Part shown: in pieces, positions 1-9,204 of the stretch
Position numbering within the stretch: the stretch's first letter is position 1
Layout: each line of letters opens with the position of its first letter
Assembly: GCA_007115705.1 (NCBI GenBank)
Contig: QXEO01000881.1
Location: 744,001 to 808,000, forward strand
Source: Dactylis glomerata
Lineage: Eukaryota > Streptophyta > Magnoliopsida > Poales > Poaceae
Reading direction: 5' to 3'
Length of the DNA stretch: 64,000 nucleotides
Made by a program: the position numbers and the translations under genes
Notes under the pieces: generated by a model
Told to the model about the DNA's origin: nothing
The model's input: only the letters and a program-made list of their open reading frames with translations
Databases searched by the model: none

Positions 1-1630
1 CTTCAACTTGAGCTGGATCAACATCATGAGCATGCTCAACATCTTGAGCTTGGCCTTGATCTACCATTGGTGAGGAATCACCACCGTCCACTTGGTCTTG
101 ATCTTGGCCTTGCTCGCTTGAATGAGGGTCTAATGTTTGTCTTTGGTTAGCATCAATCAGTCCTTGAGGAGCTTGTGGAGCTTGTGAAGGTGAAGGCTCC
201 ACTTGAGTAGAGCATAGTCCTTCTCCTTCTGCCAAAAGGTGTCCCTCAATGGGTATGAGATGACCCACACCCATTCTTCTTATGGCTTGAGGAGGTATTT
301 CGTCACCTACATCACAAACACCACTTTGCTCCACACGGGAGCCGTCATTCTCGTCGAATCTCACGTTAGAAACTTCAACAACACGAGCGGACTCTTTGTC
401 AAAGATTCTAAAAGCATGAGATTCGGCGGCATAACCAACAAAGATACCCTCAAGAGCTTTAGAGTCAAACTTGGACAAATGAACACCCTTTCTAAGATAG
501 AAGCACTTACAATCGAATACTCGAAAGTATTTGATGTTAGGCTTGTTGCCGGTGAGGATCTCATAAGGAGTCTTGTTCAAGCCCTTGCGAAGATATAGCC
601 GGTTAGAAGCATGACAAGCGGTATTGATAGCTTCGGCCCAAAAGTTATACGGAGACTTAAACTCCGCTAACATTGTCCTTGCCATGTCCATCAAGGTTCG
701 GTTCTTCCGCTCGGCTACACCATTTTGTTGTGGAGTGTAGGGAGAGGAGTATTGATGTTGAATTCCCTCATCACTCAAGAATTCATTGACGGTGTAGTTC
801 TTGAACTCCGTCCCATTATCACTCCGGATCATCAAGATATCTTGGCCATATTGACGTTCCACTTCCTTGATGAAGTCCATGACGGTTTGTTGGGTCTCGT
901 ATTTGTGCTTGAAGAAGTAGACCCAAGTATATCTTGAGTAGTCATCAACAATTACCAAGCAATACTTCTTCCCTCCTAGACTTGCGTGAGATGGGGGGCC
1001 AAAGAGGTCCATGTGAAGGAGCTCCAAGACCCTCTTAGAAGAAATGATCGTCTTGCTAGGATGAGGAAGTTCATGCATCTTTCCTTCAATGCAAGCTCTA
1101 CACACACGATCTTTGGCAAAGGTTAGATCGGTTAGTCCTAGGATGTGGTTACCTTTGTGAAGTCTTTGCAAAGTTCTCATATTGACGTGGCCTAGCCGAC
1201 GATGCCATAGCCATCCCACGTCAACTTTAGCCATTAGGCAAGTTGCGGCTTTAGTGACCTTCTCCGAGAAGTCAATCACATATAAGCCGTTTTCAACATG
1301 CCCAACAAAGGCTACTTTAAGAGACTTGCTCCACAAAAGAACCACAATCCCAACATCAAAGAAAGTTGCAAAGCCCATATCGGCAAGTTGAGCTACGGAA
1401 AGTAAATTGTAAGAGAGAGACTCAACAAGCATGACATTCTCCACGGTAACATCTTGAGATATAACAACTTTACCAAGACCCAATACCTTTGACCTTGAGG
1501 AATCTCCATAGGTGACGTAGCCCGCACTAGATGAACCGGTGCGAAGCTCCTTCACCAACTTTTTGCTTCCAGACATATGATTGGTAGCACCACTATCAAT
1601 TATCCATTGTCCCGCACTGGAAGCAAAGCC
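1..1630 (-). CDS. Copia pol, N-terminal part: protease, GAG-pre-integrase, integrase core (runs off left edge)
   Basis: The frame is open without a stop from 1630 down to base 1, about 543 codons, and has no start codon of its own. In order it shows the aspartic protease motif WIIDSGATNHMSG (residues about 9-21), the GAG-pre-integrase motif LWHRRLGHVN (about 141-150), the integrase start HMDLFGP (about 205), RSDNGTEF (about 270) and AERKNRT (about 308), as expected for the D-D-E integrase of Copia. The last ~70 codons are rich in Gln, Ala and Asp. The frame is separated from gag by a TAG at 1631-1633 and is shifted by one base relative to gag, so gag-pol fusion would need frameshifting, or the join is broken. 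Reverse transcriptase is not in the window. Confidence 0.88.
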
Positions 1631-1640
1631 CTACAAGAGA

Positions 1641-4067
1641 TTAAGCCTTGTTCTTAGGTCCCCATTTTTCAATGGGTCCCCTTTTGTTAGTAACAAGGGC
1701 CTTAGGAACCCAAATAGACCAAGCAATGCGTTCATTAGGTGAGCCAACAAATTTAGCATAAACGTGTCCATCATAAGCACGGCGAAGAACATAAGAGGGG
1801 TTATATTTTCCCACAAAGTCATTGTGATTGGGCATTGCCCTCTTGGCATTCCCAACCACCTCCCTCACGAGCTCCCCCTCCTCCTCATAAACATTGCCAT
1901 CCACATCAAAGCATATGTCATTTGGGATGTGCTTCTTATGAGGAGGAGTGGGCACAAGAAATTGCGTCTTCTTGTTGTTCTTCTTCTTGTTCCTCTTCTT
2001 CTTAGACTTGGAAGTGAAACCAAGCCCGGTCTTGTCACCATGTTGCTTTTGAGCACTCAAAAGTTCATCAAGCCTTGTGTCACCTTTGGGGGCATCTTTA
2101 TCATAAAGAGGGTTAGTGTAACAAGTACTTGCAACAAAGGTCCTAGAAGATAACTTGGTTGCTTCTTTAGCAATAATAAGATTTAGTTTCTTATTTTGCA
2201 ACCTAAGTTCATTAGCAACTGATTGAGCAATATCACGATCATTCTTAAGCCTAGCAATGTCCAAGTTATAGGACTCTTCAAGACCTAACTTGGATGCCTC
2301 AAGTGCCATCCTTAGATCTTGCTCAACCTCAAGGGATTGATTGAGCGTTGCAATTTCATCGGCATACTCACGAGCATGCCCTTCTAGCTCAAAGATGCGT
2401 TCCTCATTTTTATCATTAAGTTGAAGAGACTCATTATATTGATTTAGGAGAATCTCAAATTGAGCTTTGGTCTCCCCATGCAAGGTTGACATGAAGGTGT
2501 CAAATTCATTAGGCTCATCCTTATCACTACTAGTATCAACACAATCCATCAAGGATAAGCTTCTAGGTATGATGGGTGTGAAAGTCGGTGATACCTTTGT
2601 AGCGTGAGCCATTAGACATGTTCCCTTGGAGTTGGAGCGCTTGGACTCGTTTGCGGAAGCGAAGAGGGATGGTGAAGAGATAGGCTTGGCGATGGCGGCC
2701 CTTCCTACTTCTTCATCATCACTTGCATCATCACCAGATGGGTATTCTTCTTGAGTCGTCAAGGCATGTATTGGAACGGCTTTCTTCTTGTCAAAGTTCC
2801 TTGGTGGGTAAGACTTGGCCTTCATCTCCTTGCGGATGAGTCTTCCATTGTGATCTTCCACTCTTTCATAGGGACAATCCGCGATGAAATGGTGTTGATT
2901 ACCACAATTGTAGCATGTTCTCACTCTACTTGTGGCCTTAGGTTTGGAGGGACTTGATGACTTCCACTTCTTCATGAAAGCCCGTTGAGCAAGAGCCATG
3001 TGTTCGGCATGAGCATACTTCATGTCTTCGGGACTTCCACTCATTGACTCTTCCTCTTCCATCAAACTTGCTTCTTCATGAAGAGAGACTTTGGCCTTCA
3101 AAGCAAGGTTGGGTGCACGCACACCACGTGCACGAGCTAGAGCATCATCCGCATTCTTCTCGGAGATCTTCCTTGCCACAATCTCTTGCAAGATGTCATG
3201 AGCGGTCATCTTCCTAAAGTTGGCATCTCCCTTGATTGAGTTCATTGTATCTTTGAAGAAGGGCAAGAGGGCTTGGACAAATTTCCTCTTCATCCATCTC
3301 CCATCACATTGAGTAGAGCCGAGGTCGACTAGCTTCACTTGGAGTGCCGAGAGACGCCGATGAAGTTCTTCGGGAGATTCACCATCAAGCATAGCGAAGT
3401 TGTCTGCTTCATTAGACGCCTCATCAAACTTGGACTCTTGAATGCTCTCATTGCCGATGAAGAGGTTGGTGAGAGCATCCCAAGCTTCCTTGGCGGAGGA
3501 GATGTTGCGGACGAACGCCTTGTCCTTCTCGGTGAGAGACATGTGAATGAGATGCAAGGCGGAGGCATTGAGCTGCTTGTCGATTTGCTCCCAAGGTAGC
3601 AAGTTGGTCAAGTCCTTGGAAGTTGGATGAAAACCCTGCTCAATGATCCTCCAAAGCTCAATAGACACGAAGTTTATGTGAGAGCGCATGTTATCTTGCC
3701 AATTGGCAAAGCTAGAAGCATCAAGTGGTGGCGGTGGGCCGCATGAGGCAAGGTGTGGCATTTGAAGGTGCCTTCCGGAGACATAGCTCGTAGGATGTGG
3801 AACCTCCGTGCTATGTCCCCGAGAGGTGTCATCTTTCTTGGGGGGATCCTCGTTGTTCTCATTCCCATCCTTCTCCGGATCTTCCTCGCTTAAGGATGGC
3901 TTATCCTTACTCGATGTGTCAACCGGAGTTGGTGAAGTGGTACTTGATGTTCCACTAGTGAGAGCATCAAGTTGAGATTTTTGGCTTTCCATGGCTGCCA
4001 TCATAGCATCCATGCGAGTCATTATGTTATTAAGATCCCCCTTAGTGGCAGGTTCCTCATCGCCCAT
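1641..4067 (-). CDS. Copia gag polyprotein with zinc knuckle and coiled coil
   Basis: An 808-residue frame starts 31 bases inside the primer site. Residues about 120-300 form the Copia gag (UBN2-like) region, with FANWQDNMRSHINF, an AWDAL core and the LVDLGS/ALLPFFKD stretch. A CX2CX4HX4C zinc knuckle (CYNCGNQHHFIADC) follows near residue 385. Residues about 540-640 are heptad-rich and probably coiled coil. The N terminus and the linker before the gag fold are rich in Ser, Thr, Lys and Asp. The role is packaging of element RNA into virus-like particles. Compared with ordinary Copia gag proteins (300-500 residues) it is long because of the C-terminal coiled-coil and lysine-rich extension. The frame is uninterrupted, so this copy decayed little here. 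It ends just before the protease frame without fusing to it. Confidence 0.88.
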   Translation of the reverse strand: MGDEEPATKGDLNNIMTRMDAMMAAMESQKSQLDALTSGTSSTTSPTPVDTSSKDKPSLSEEDPEKDGNENNEDPPKKDDTSRGHSTEVPHPTSYVSGRHLQMPHLASCGPPPPLDASSFANWQDNMRSHINFVSIELWRIIEQGFHPTSKDLTNLLPWEQIDKQLNASALHLIHMSLTEKDKAFVRNISSAKEAWDALTNLFIGNESIQESKFDEASNEADNFAMLDGESPEELHRRLSALQVKLVDLGSTQCDGRWMKRKFVQALLPFFKDTMNSIKGDANFRKMTAHDILQEIVARKISEKNADDALARARGVRAPNLALKAKVSLHEEASLMEEEESMSGSPEDMKYAHAEHMALAQRAFMKKWKSSSPSKPKATSRVRTCYNCGNQHHFIADCPYERVEDHNGRLIRKEMKAKSYPPRNFDKKKAVPIHALTTQEEYPSGDDASDDEEVGRAAIAKPISSPSLFASANESKRSNSKGTCLMAHATKVSPTFTPIIPRSLSLMDCVDTSSDKDEPNEFDTFMSTLHGETKAQFEILLNQYNESLQLNDKNEERIFELEGHAREYADEIATLNQSLEVEQDLRMALEASKLGLEESYNLDIARLKNDRDIAQSVANELRLQNKKLNLIIAKEATKLSSRTFVASTCYTNPLYDKDAPKGDTRLDELLSAQKQHGDKTGLGFTSKSKKKRNKKKNNKKTQFLVPTPPHKKHIPNDICFDVDGNVYEEEGELVREVVGNAKRAMPNHNDFVGKYNPSYVLRRAYDGHVYAKFVGSPNERIAWSIWVPKALVTNKRGPIEKWGPKNKA

Positions 4068-4097
4068 GATCTCTTAGGCGGTTAAGCCCAATCAAAG

Positions 4098-4117
4098 AGC
4101 ACTAGGCTCTGATACCA
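4098..4117 (-). promoter_or_regulatory. Primer-binding site, initiator tRNA-Met
   Basis: The minus strand reads TGGTATCAGAGCCTAGTGCT two bases after the LTR end. The first 13 bases match the 3' end of plant initiator tRNA-Met, the usual primer for Copia minus-strand DNA synthesis. Confidence 0.92.
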
Positions 4118-4869
4118 ATTGAAAGGATCACACGGGCGACTAGAGGGGGGGGGGGTGAATAGGCGCTACACAAAAATTTTATCTTTTTTCAATTTATGGC
4201 TTGACACAAAGTAAATTCTCTGGATGTGCAACTAGGTGAATTTCCTAAGTGGCAAGCAAGCAAGTGAACAAGTAAACAAGTAAGCAAGTAAGCGAGTTAG
4301 GATAAGAAATAACCGAGGAGCGGAGACCGGAGACAAAAGGATGTATTCCCGTAGTTCCTTCCTTTTGAGGGGAAGTACGTCTACATTGGAGAGGTGTGAT
4401 GACACGGAGTCGACCAACGCCATGGAGGCTCACCTTGTTCTCCGGTGAGCAAGCCACGGAGGCTAGCTCATTCCACTAAGCGGTGGTATTGGGGGAACTC
4501 ACCGAATCCCTTACACGGAGATTGGGGCACACATCCACAACTGAATTGGAGGCTCCCAAGAAAGCCACGGAGGCTATAATCCACAAAGACTAGAGAAATC
4601 TCGAATCAAACCACCTAGTGTTTCCAAGGAACCACTAGGAGCAAATCCCTCAAGCAAAAGGAGGGGAAAAAGAAATTCCTTCGGTGGAGATGTAGATCGG
4701 GACCTCCTCCTTCGATCCTCCAAAGATCTAAGACTTTGGGTGGTTGAAGGTGGAGATCTTGCAGTGAGGTTGGCTCCAAATAGTGTCTTGTTCTTGATGA
4801 GGACGAGCAAGCTGGGGAGGAAGAGAGGAAGGGGTATAAATACCCCTTCCCGAAATGTATCCGTTGCAG

Positions 4870-5320
4870 CCGCCAGGGGCCGGATTATCCGGCCCAAACT
4901 TGCACCGGATAATCCGGCGGCCGGATATTCCGGCCCACTTCTGGAATAATCCGGCCGAAATATCCGGCCAGGAATCTGGGTGACGCGCATCTGGTCCTTA
5001 GTCGTTTCACGGGGGGGGGGGGGCGGATTATCCGGCCCAGATCTGGAAATATCCGGCCCAAATATCCGCCCCCAGATCTGGGTGACGCGCATCTGAGTTT
5101 CTTCTGGTCCTTAGTCGTTTTCACGGGGGGGGGGGGGGCGGATTATCCGGCCCAGATCTGGAATAATCCGGCCGAAATATCCGCCCCAAAATCTGGCTGA
5201 CGCGCATCTGAGTTTCTTCTGGTCCTTAGTCATTTTCTAGGGGGGGGCGGATTATCCGGCCCAGATTTGGAAAAATCCGGCCGAAATATCCGCCCCAAGA
5301 TCTGGGTGACGCGCATCTTG
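4870..5320. repeat. Tandem GGATTATCCGGCC-type units inside the Copia LTR
   Basis: Units of roughly 110-150 bp repeat here. Each carries cggattatccggccc, a second ATCCGGCC half and a tgacgcgcatct segment, separated by ggtccttagtcgtttt and a G run of 7 to 13. Copies begin near 4872, 5022, 5139 and 5246, and a fifth lies beyond the Gypsy insertion near 13797. The paired GGATTATCC/GGATAATCC blocks are partly palindromic. Confidence 0.8.
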
Positions 5321-5325
5321 CAGCT
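5321..5325. repeat. Target-site duplication of Gypsy G1, left copy (cagct)
   Basis: cagct precedes the LTR; ctgct follows the element at 13765-13769, with one mismatch. Removing the element and one copy rejoins the Copia repeat unit as in its sister units (gcgcatct...tctggtcctta), which confirms the insertion point. Confidence 0.75.
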
Positions 5326-6946
5326 TGATACGTCCCAAACGTATCTATAATTTTTGATGCTCCATGCTTGTTTTTACACCATTTGTATATTGTTTCGTTA
5401 CACTTAGTGGCATTCTTATACATTTTCCGGAACTAACCTATTAACGAAGTGCCACAGTGCCAGTTTCCTGTTTTCTGCTGTTTTTGTGTTTCAGCAGTGA
5501 TACACAGGAAATATTCTCGGAATTGGACGAAACAAGTTCCTGAAGTCATATTTCACGGGGAAGCTCCCAAACATCCGAAGACCTGACGGAGGGGGGCCAC
5601 ATGGGCCCCAGACACAGGGGCGGAGCGGCCACCCCCCTGGCCGCGCCAGCCCCGTGTGAGGGGGCATGGTCCCTCCTCTGACATCGCCCCTTCGCCTATA
5701 TATACCCCCTGACGAGAAAAACCTAAGGCCCGATCAGTTTTCCAGAATACAACGCGATCCGCCGCCGCCGTCGACCCGAAGATCGGGAGGGTCCAGAAGC
5801 TCTTCCCGGCACCCTGCCGGAGAGGGGAATCGCCACCGGAGGTCTTCTTCATCGCCATGCTTGCCTCCGGAGCGATGAGTGAGTAGTCTACCTTGGACTA
5901 TGGGTCCATAGCAGTAGCTAGCTGGTTGTCTTCTCCACCATGTGCTTCATGTTTAGATCTCATGAGCTGCCTTACATGATTGAGATCACCGTTATGTAAT
6001 ACTATGATGTTGGTTTGTTGGGATCCGATGAATATTGGTGTTTATGATTAAGTTGATGTACTGAATTATATCTTTTGTTATCTCTATGTTGTTTATGATC
6101 TTGCATGCTCTCCGTTGTTTGTAGCTATCTTGGCCGAGTAGTTGCTAGTAACTCCAAGAGGGGGTATTTATGCTCGATAGTGGGTTCATGCCTCTATTTC
6201 ACCTGGGGGAGTGACAGAAACCTCTAAGGTGGTAGATGTGCTGTTGCTACTAGGGAGAAAACAACATTCATATGCTCAAGGGCATATGCTTTGTTTACAT
6301 TACACACTTTGCTTAATGCAATTATCTGTTGTTCGCAACTTAATACTTCTAGGGTGTTCGGATGATATCCCCAGGGGTGGATTATTAGTCATAGATGCAG
6401 TTGGATGGCGGTCTATGTATTTTGTTGTAATGCCCAGAGTAAATCTCATAGTGATCTTCTTGACATATCACGTTATCTTTATTCTATCAATTGCCCAACT
6501 GTAATTTGTCTACCCAGCATGTTATTTTATCTATGGAGAGACACCACTAGTGAACTGTGGACCCGGTCCTATTTTAATCATATTGCAATCACCTGTTTAC
6601 TTTTCCCGCATTGTTTACTTTACTAGCATATTACTACTGTTTTCCACTCGATACACTCATAACCTTTGTTTCAAGCAAACCGGTGAGATTGACAACCTCA
6701 TCGCAAGTTGGGGACAAATTATTTGTTTGTGTGTGTGCAGGTTCCACAAACACCTTCAGTCGTCATCGTCTCTCTTCTCCTGATCGATAAACCTTGGTTT
6801 CTTAACTGAGGGAAAACTAGCCGCTACACTCATCATACCTTCCTCTTGGGGTTCCCAACGGGCTGGTCATCACCACGCACAAGGACTTACTGCTCCCACG
6901 TCAACTAAACGCCACAGTCTTTTCTGGCGCCATCACACGAGTAGCA
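5326..6946 (+). repeat. G1 5' LTR
   Basis: TG...CA bounded LTR. It contains a likely TATA element (gcctatatatacccc, near 5693-5707) before the GC-rich leader, as in related Gypsy LTRs here. Short frames inside it (for example 5666-5878 and 6211-6504) recur in every related LTR of the window and are not genes. Confidence 0.92.
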
Positions 6947-6956
6947 GCTTCTTTTC

Positions 6957-6974
6957 TGGCGCCGTTGCCGGGGA
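6957..6974 (+). promoter_or_regulatory. Primer-binding site, tRNA-Asp (G1)
   Basis: TGGCGCCGTTGCCGGGGA is an 18-base exact complement of the plant tRNA-Asp(GTC) 3' end, lying ten bases after the LTR. Confidence 0.92.
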
Positions 6975-7143
6975 AGAGAGAAGACTTCTGTGAGGGGTGT
7001 TCTTCGCACACACATTCTTTACTTTGTTATTGTTTTGCTTTACTTTATTTTATTTTACCTGCATTGCTTTTTATATCAAAAACCCAAAAAAAAATTAGAA
7101 TCCTTGGTAGCTGTTTTTACTTGTTTACTTTTGTTTTGCTGAA

Positions 7144-9204
7144 ATGGGTACTCCTGAAAATACCAAGTTGTGTGACTTTGCTAGCACGAACAATAGTGAT
7201 TTTATCTGCACTCCTATTGCACCAACTGTTCCTGCTACCACTTTTTATGAGATTAAGCCTGCTTTATTGAACCTTGTTATGAAAGAGCAATTTTCTGGTG
7301 CTAGTACTGAAGATGCTGCAGCTCATCTCAACAATTTTGTTGAGCTATGTGAGATGCAGAAATATAAGGATGTTGATAGTGATATTATTAAGCTCAAATT
7401 GTTTCCTTTTTCTTTGAGAGGAAAAGCTAAAGATTGGTTGCTGTCTTTGACTAAGAATAGTATTGATTCATGGGCTAAGTGTAAGGATGCTTTTATTGGT
7501 AGATACTATCCTCCTGCTAAGATTATAGCTTTGCGCAGCAATATTATGAAGTTTACTCAGTTTGATAATGAACATGTTGCTCAAGCTTGGGAAAGAATGA
7601 AATCTATGGTAAAGAATTGCCCCACTCATGGACTGACTACTTGGATGATTATCCAAACTTTTTATGCAGGATTGAATTTCTCTTCAAGGAACCTACTTGA
7701 TTCAGCTGCTGGAGGCACTTTTATGTCCCTCACATTGGGCGCCGCATCAAAGCTACTCGACAACATGATGGTAAATTATTCTGAATGGCACACCGAGAGA
7801 GCTCCACAAGGTAAGAAGGTAAATTCTGTTGAGGAAACCTCTTCCTTGAATGATAAGATTGATACCATTATGGCTATGCTTGCTAATGATAGGACTCATG
7901 TTGATCCTAATAATGTTCCTTTGGCCTCTCTGGTTGCTCAAGAAGAGCAAGTTGATGTGAATTTCATTAGAAATAATAATTTTAACAACAATGCCTATAG
8001 GAACAATTTTGCTAGTAACAATTATAGGCCATATCCTTCTACCAATGGTAATGGTTATGGTAACTCTTATGGTAATTCCTACAACAACACTAGGGCCGCG
8101 CCCTCCGAGCTTGAGGTAATGCTCAAGGACTTCATCGGTAAGCAAACTGCTTTTAACAAGTCTGTTGAGGAAAAGTTAGGCAAAATTGATATTCTTGCTT
8201 CTAAAGTTGATAGCCTTGCTCATGATGTTGAACTTCTGAAATTAAAAGTGTTTCCTAATGATGTGAATGTGAGCAATATTGTTGCTGCCGCTAATGCTAC
8301 CCAAGTTGGAATTGATGAAAATATTAGATTGTTAGCGGAATTGCATGCCAGGTGGGAAAGAGAAGATGAGATGGCTAGAGAGATGAAGGTATGTACTATT
8401 ACTACCTCTAATGATGTTATTCCTACTGATAGCAATCCTCTTACTTTGATTGGTGTAGAGAAAACCCCCACTCCTTGTGTTAAAAAGCCTAAAACTGCCA
8501 AAACTTTTTCTCAAAAGAGTGCTGAAATTTTTCGGAGTGTGGGAGATGATAGCTCTATTTCTTTTAATGATTTTGATGTTGATGGCTGCAATATATCTGA
8601 AGTTATTTTGTTCTTGCAAAAGCTTGCTTTGACTCCCAATGCTAGTTCTTTAAATATTGCTTTTACTAAGCATATTACCAATGCTCTCATAAAAATTAGG
8701 GATGAAAAGTTGAAGCAAAAAGCCTCTGTTCCCAAGAAGTTAGAAGATGGTTGGGAACCCATCATTGATATGCATGTTAATGGTTATGATTGCCATGCTT
8801 TATGTGATCTAGGTGCTAGTATTTCTATCATGCCTAGAAAGATTTATGACATGCTTGATTTACCACCACTTGAAAAGTGTTATTTTGATGTTCCTATTGC
8901 TGATGTTGCTAAGAAGAAACCTTTGGGAAGGATTAATGATGTTCTTATTGTGGTTAACAATAACCTTGTTCCTGTTGATTTTCTTGTTATGGACGTTGAA
9001 TGCCATGCTTCATGTCCTATTATTTTGGGAAGACCCTTTCTTCGAACTGTAGGTGCTATTATTGATATGAGGGAAGGCACTATCAAATATCAATTCCCAC
9101 TAAAGAAAGGTATGGAACACTTCCCTAGGAAAAGAAAGAAATTGCTTTTTGACTCTATTCTTAGAGCAAATTATGAGCTTAATGCTTCATCTGAAAATAC
9201 TTGA
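7144..9204 (+). CDS. Gypsy G1 gag-protease protein (gag plus retropepsin)
   Basis: An intact 686-residue frame. Residues about 50-230 are the retrotransposon gag fold (LKLFPFSLRGKAKDWL, then FIGRYYPPAKI and QAWERMKSMVKNCPTHGL). Residues about 275-320 are Asn/Tyr-rich. A heptad-rich helix follows near 325-375. The C-terminal quarter is an Athila-type aspartic protease with CDLGASISIMP (Asp about 555) and the second conserved block IILGRPFLRT (about 630). The protease would cleave the polyprotein during particle maturation. The frame stops without continuing into reverse transcriptase. The ATG at 7144 is the first in frame after the leader. Unlike most element genes in this window, it carries no internal stop. 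Confidence 0.9.
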   Translation: MGTPENTKLCDFASTNNSDFICTPIAPTVPATTFYEIKPALLNLVMKEQFSGASTEDAAAHLNNFVELCEMQKYKDVDSDIIKLKLFPFSLRGKAKDWLLSLTKNSIDSWAKCKDAFIGRYYPPAKIIALRSNIMKFTQFDNEHVAQAWERMKSMVKNCPTHGLTTWMIIQTFYAGLNFSSRNLLDSAAGGTFMSLTLGAASKLLDNMMVNYSEWHTERAPQGKKVNSVEETSSLNDKIDTIMAMLANDRTHVDPNNVPLASLVAQEEQVDVNFIRNNNFNNNAYRNNFASNNYRPYPSTNGNGYGNSYGNSYNNTRAAPSELEVMLKDFIGKQTAFNKSVEEKLGKIDILASKVDSLAHDVELLKLKVFPNDVNVSNIVAAANATQVGIDENIRLLAELHARWEREDEMAREMKVCTITTSNDVIPTDSNPLTLIGVEKTPTPCVKKPKTAKTFSQKSAEIFRSVGDDSSISFNDFDVDGCNISEVILFLQKLALTPNASSLNIAFTKHITNALIKIRDEKLKQKASVPKKLEDGWEPIIDMHVNGYDCHALCDLGASISIMPRKIYDMLDLPPLEKCYFDVPIADVAKKKPLGRINDVLIVVNNNLVPVDFLVMDVECHASCPIILGRPFLRTVGAIIDMREGTIKYQFPLKKGMEHFPRKRKKLLFDSILRANYELNASSENT

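Larger units (their letters stand above)
4120..5325 (-). repeat. Copia 5' LTR, proximal segment
   Basis: This is the LTR part adjoining the primer site, starting TGAAAGGATC on the plus strand. With 13770-13931 it makes an LTR of about 1.37 kb. It contains a long G run near 4146-4156 and, at 4870-5320, tandem CCGG-rich units. Small frames here are not genes. A region rich in short caagtaag-type repeats lies near 4258-4295. Confidence 0.82.

Noticed and set aside
5127..5139. Long G runs as a biological signal (also 4146, 5010, 52290, 52422)
   Set aside because: Run lengths are unreliable in sequencing, so no claim is built on their exact length.
5666..6504. Small frames inside Gypsy LTRs (also 12483-13321, 26073-26366, 42079-42372)
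   Set aside because: They recur in each LTR of related elements, lack domains and lie in non-coding LTR sequence.
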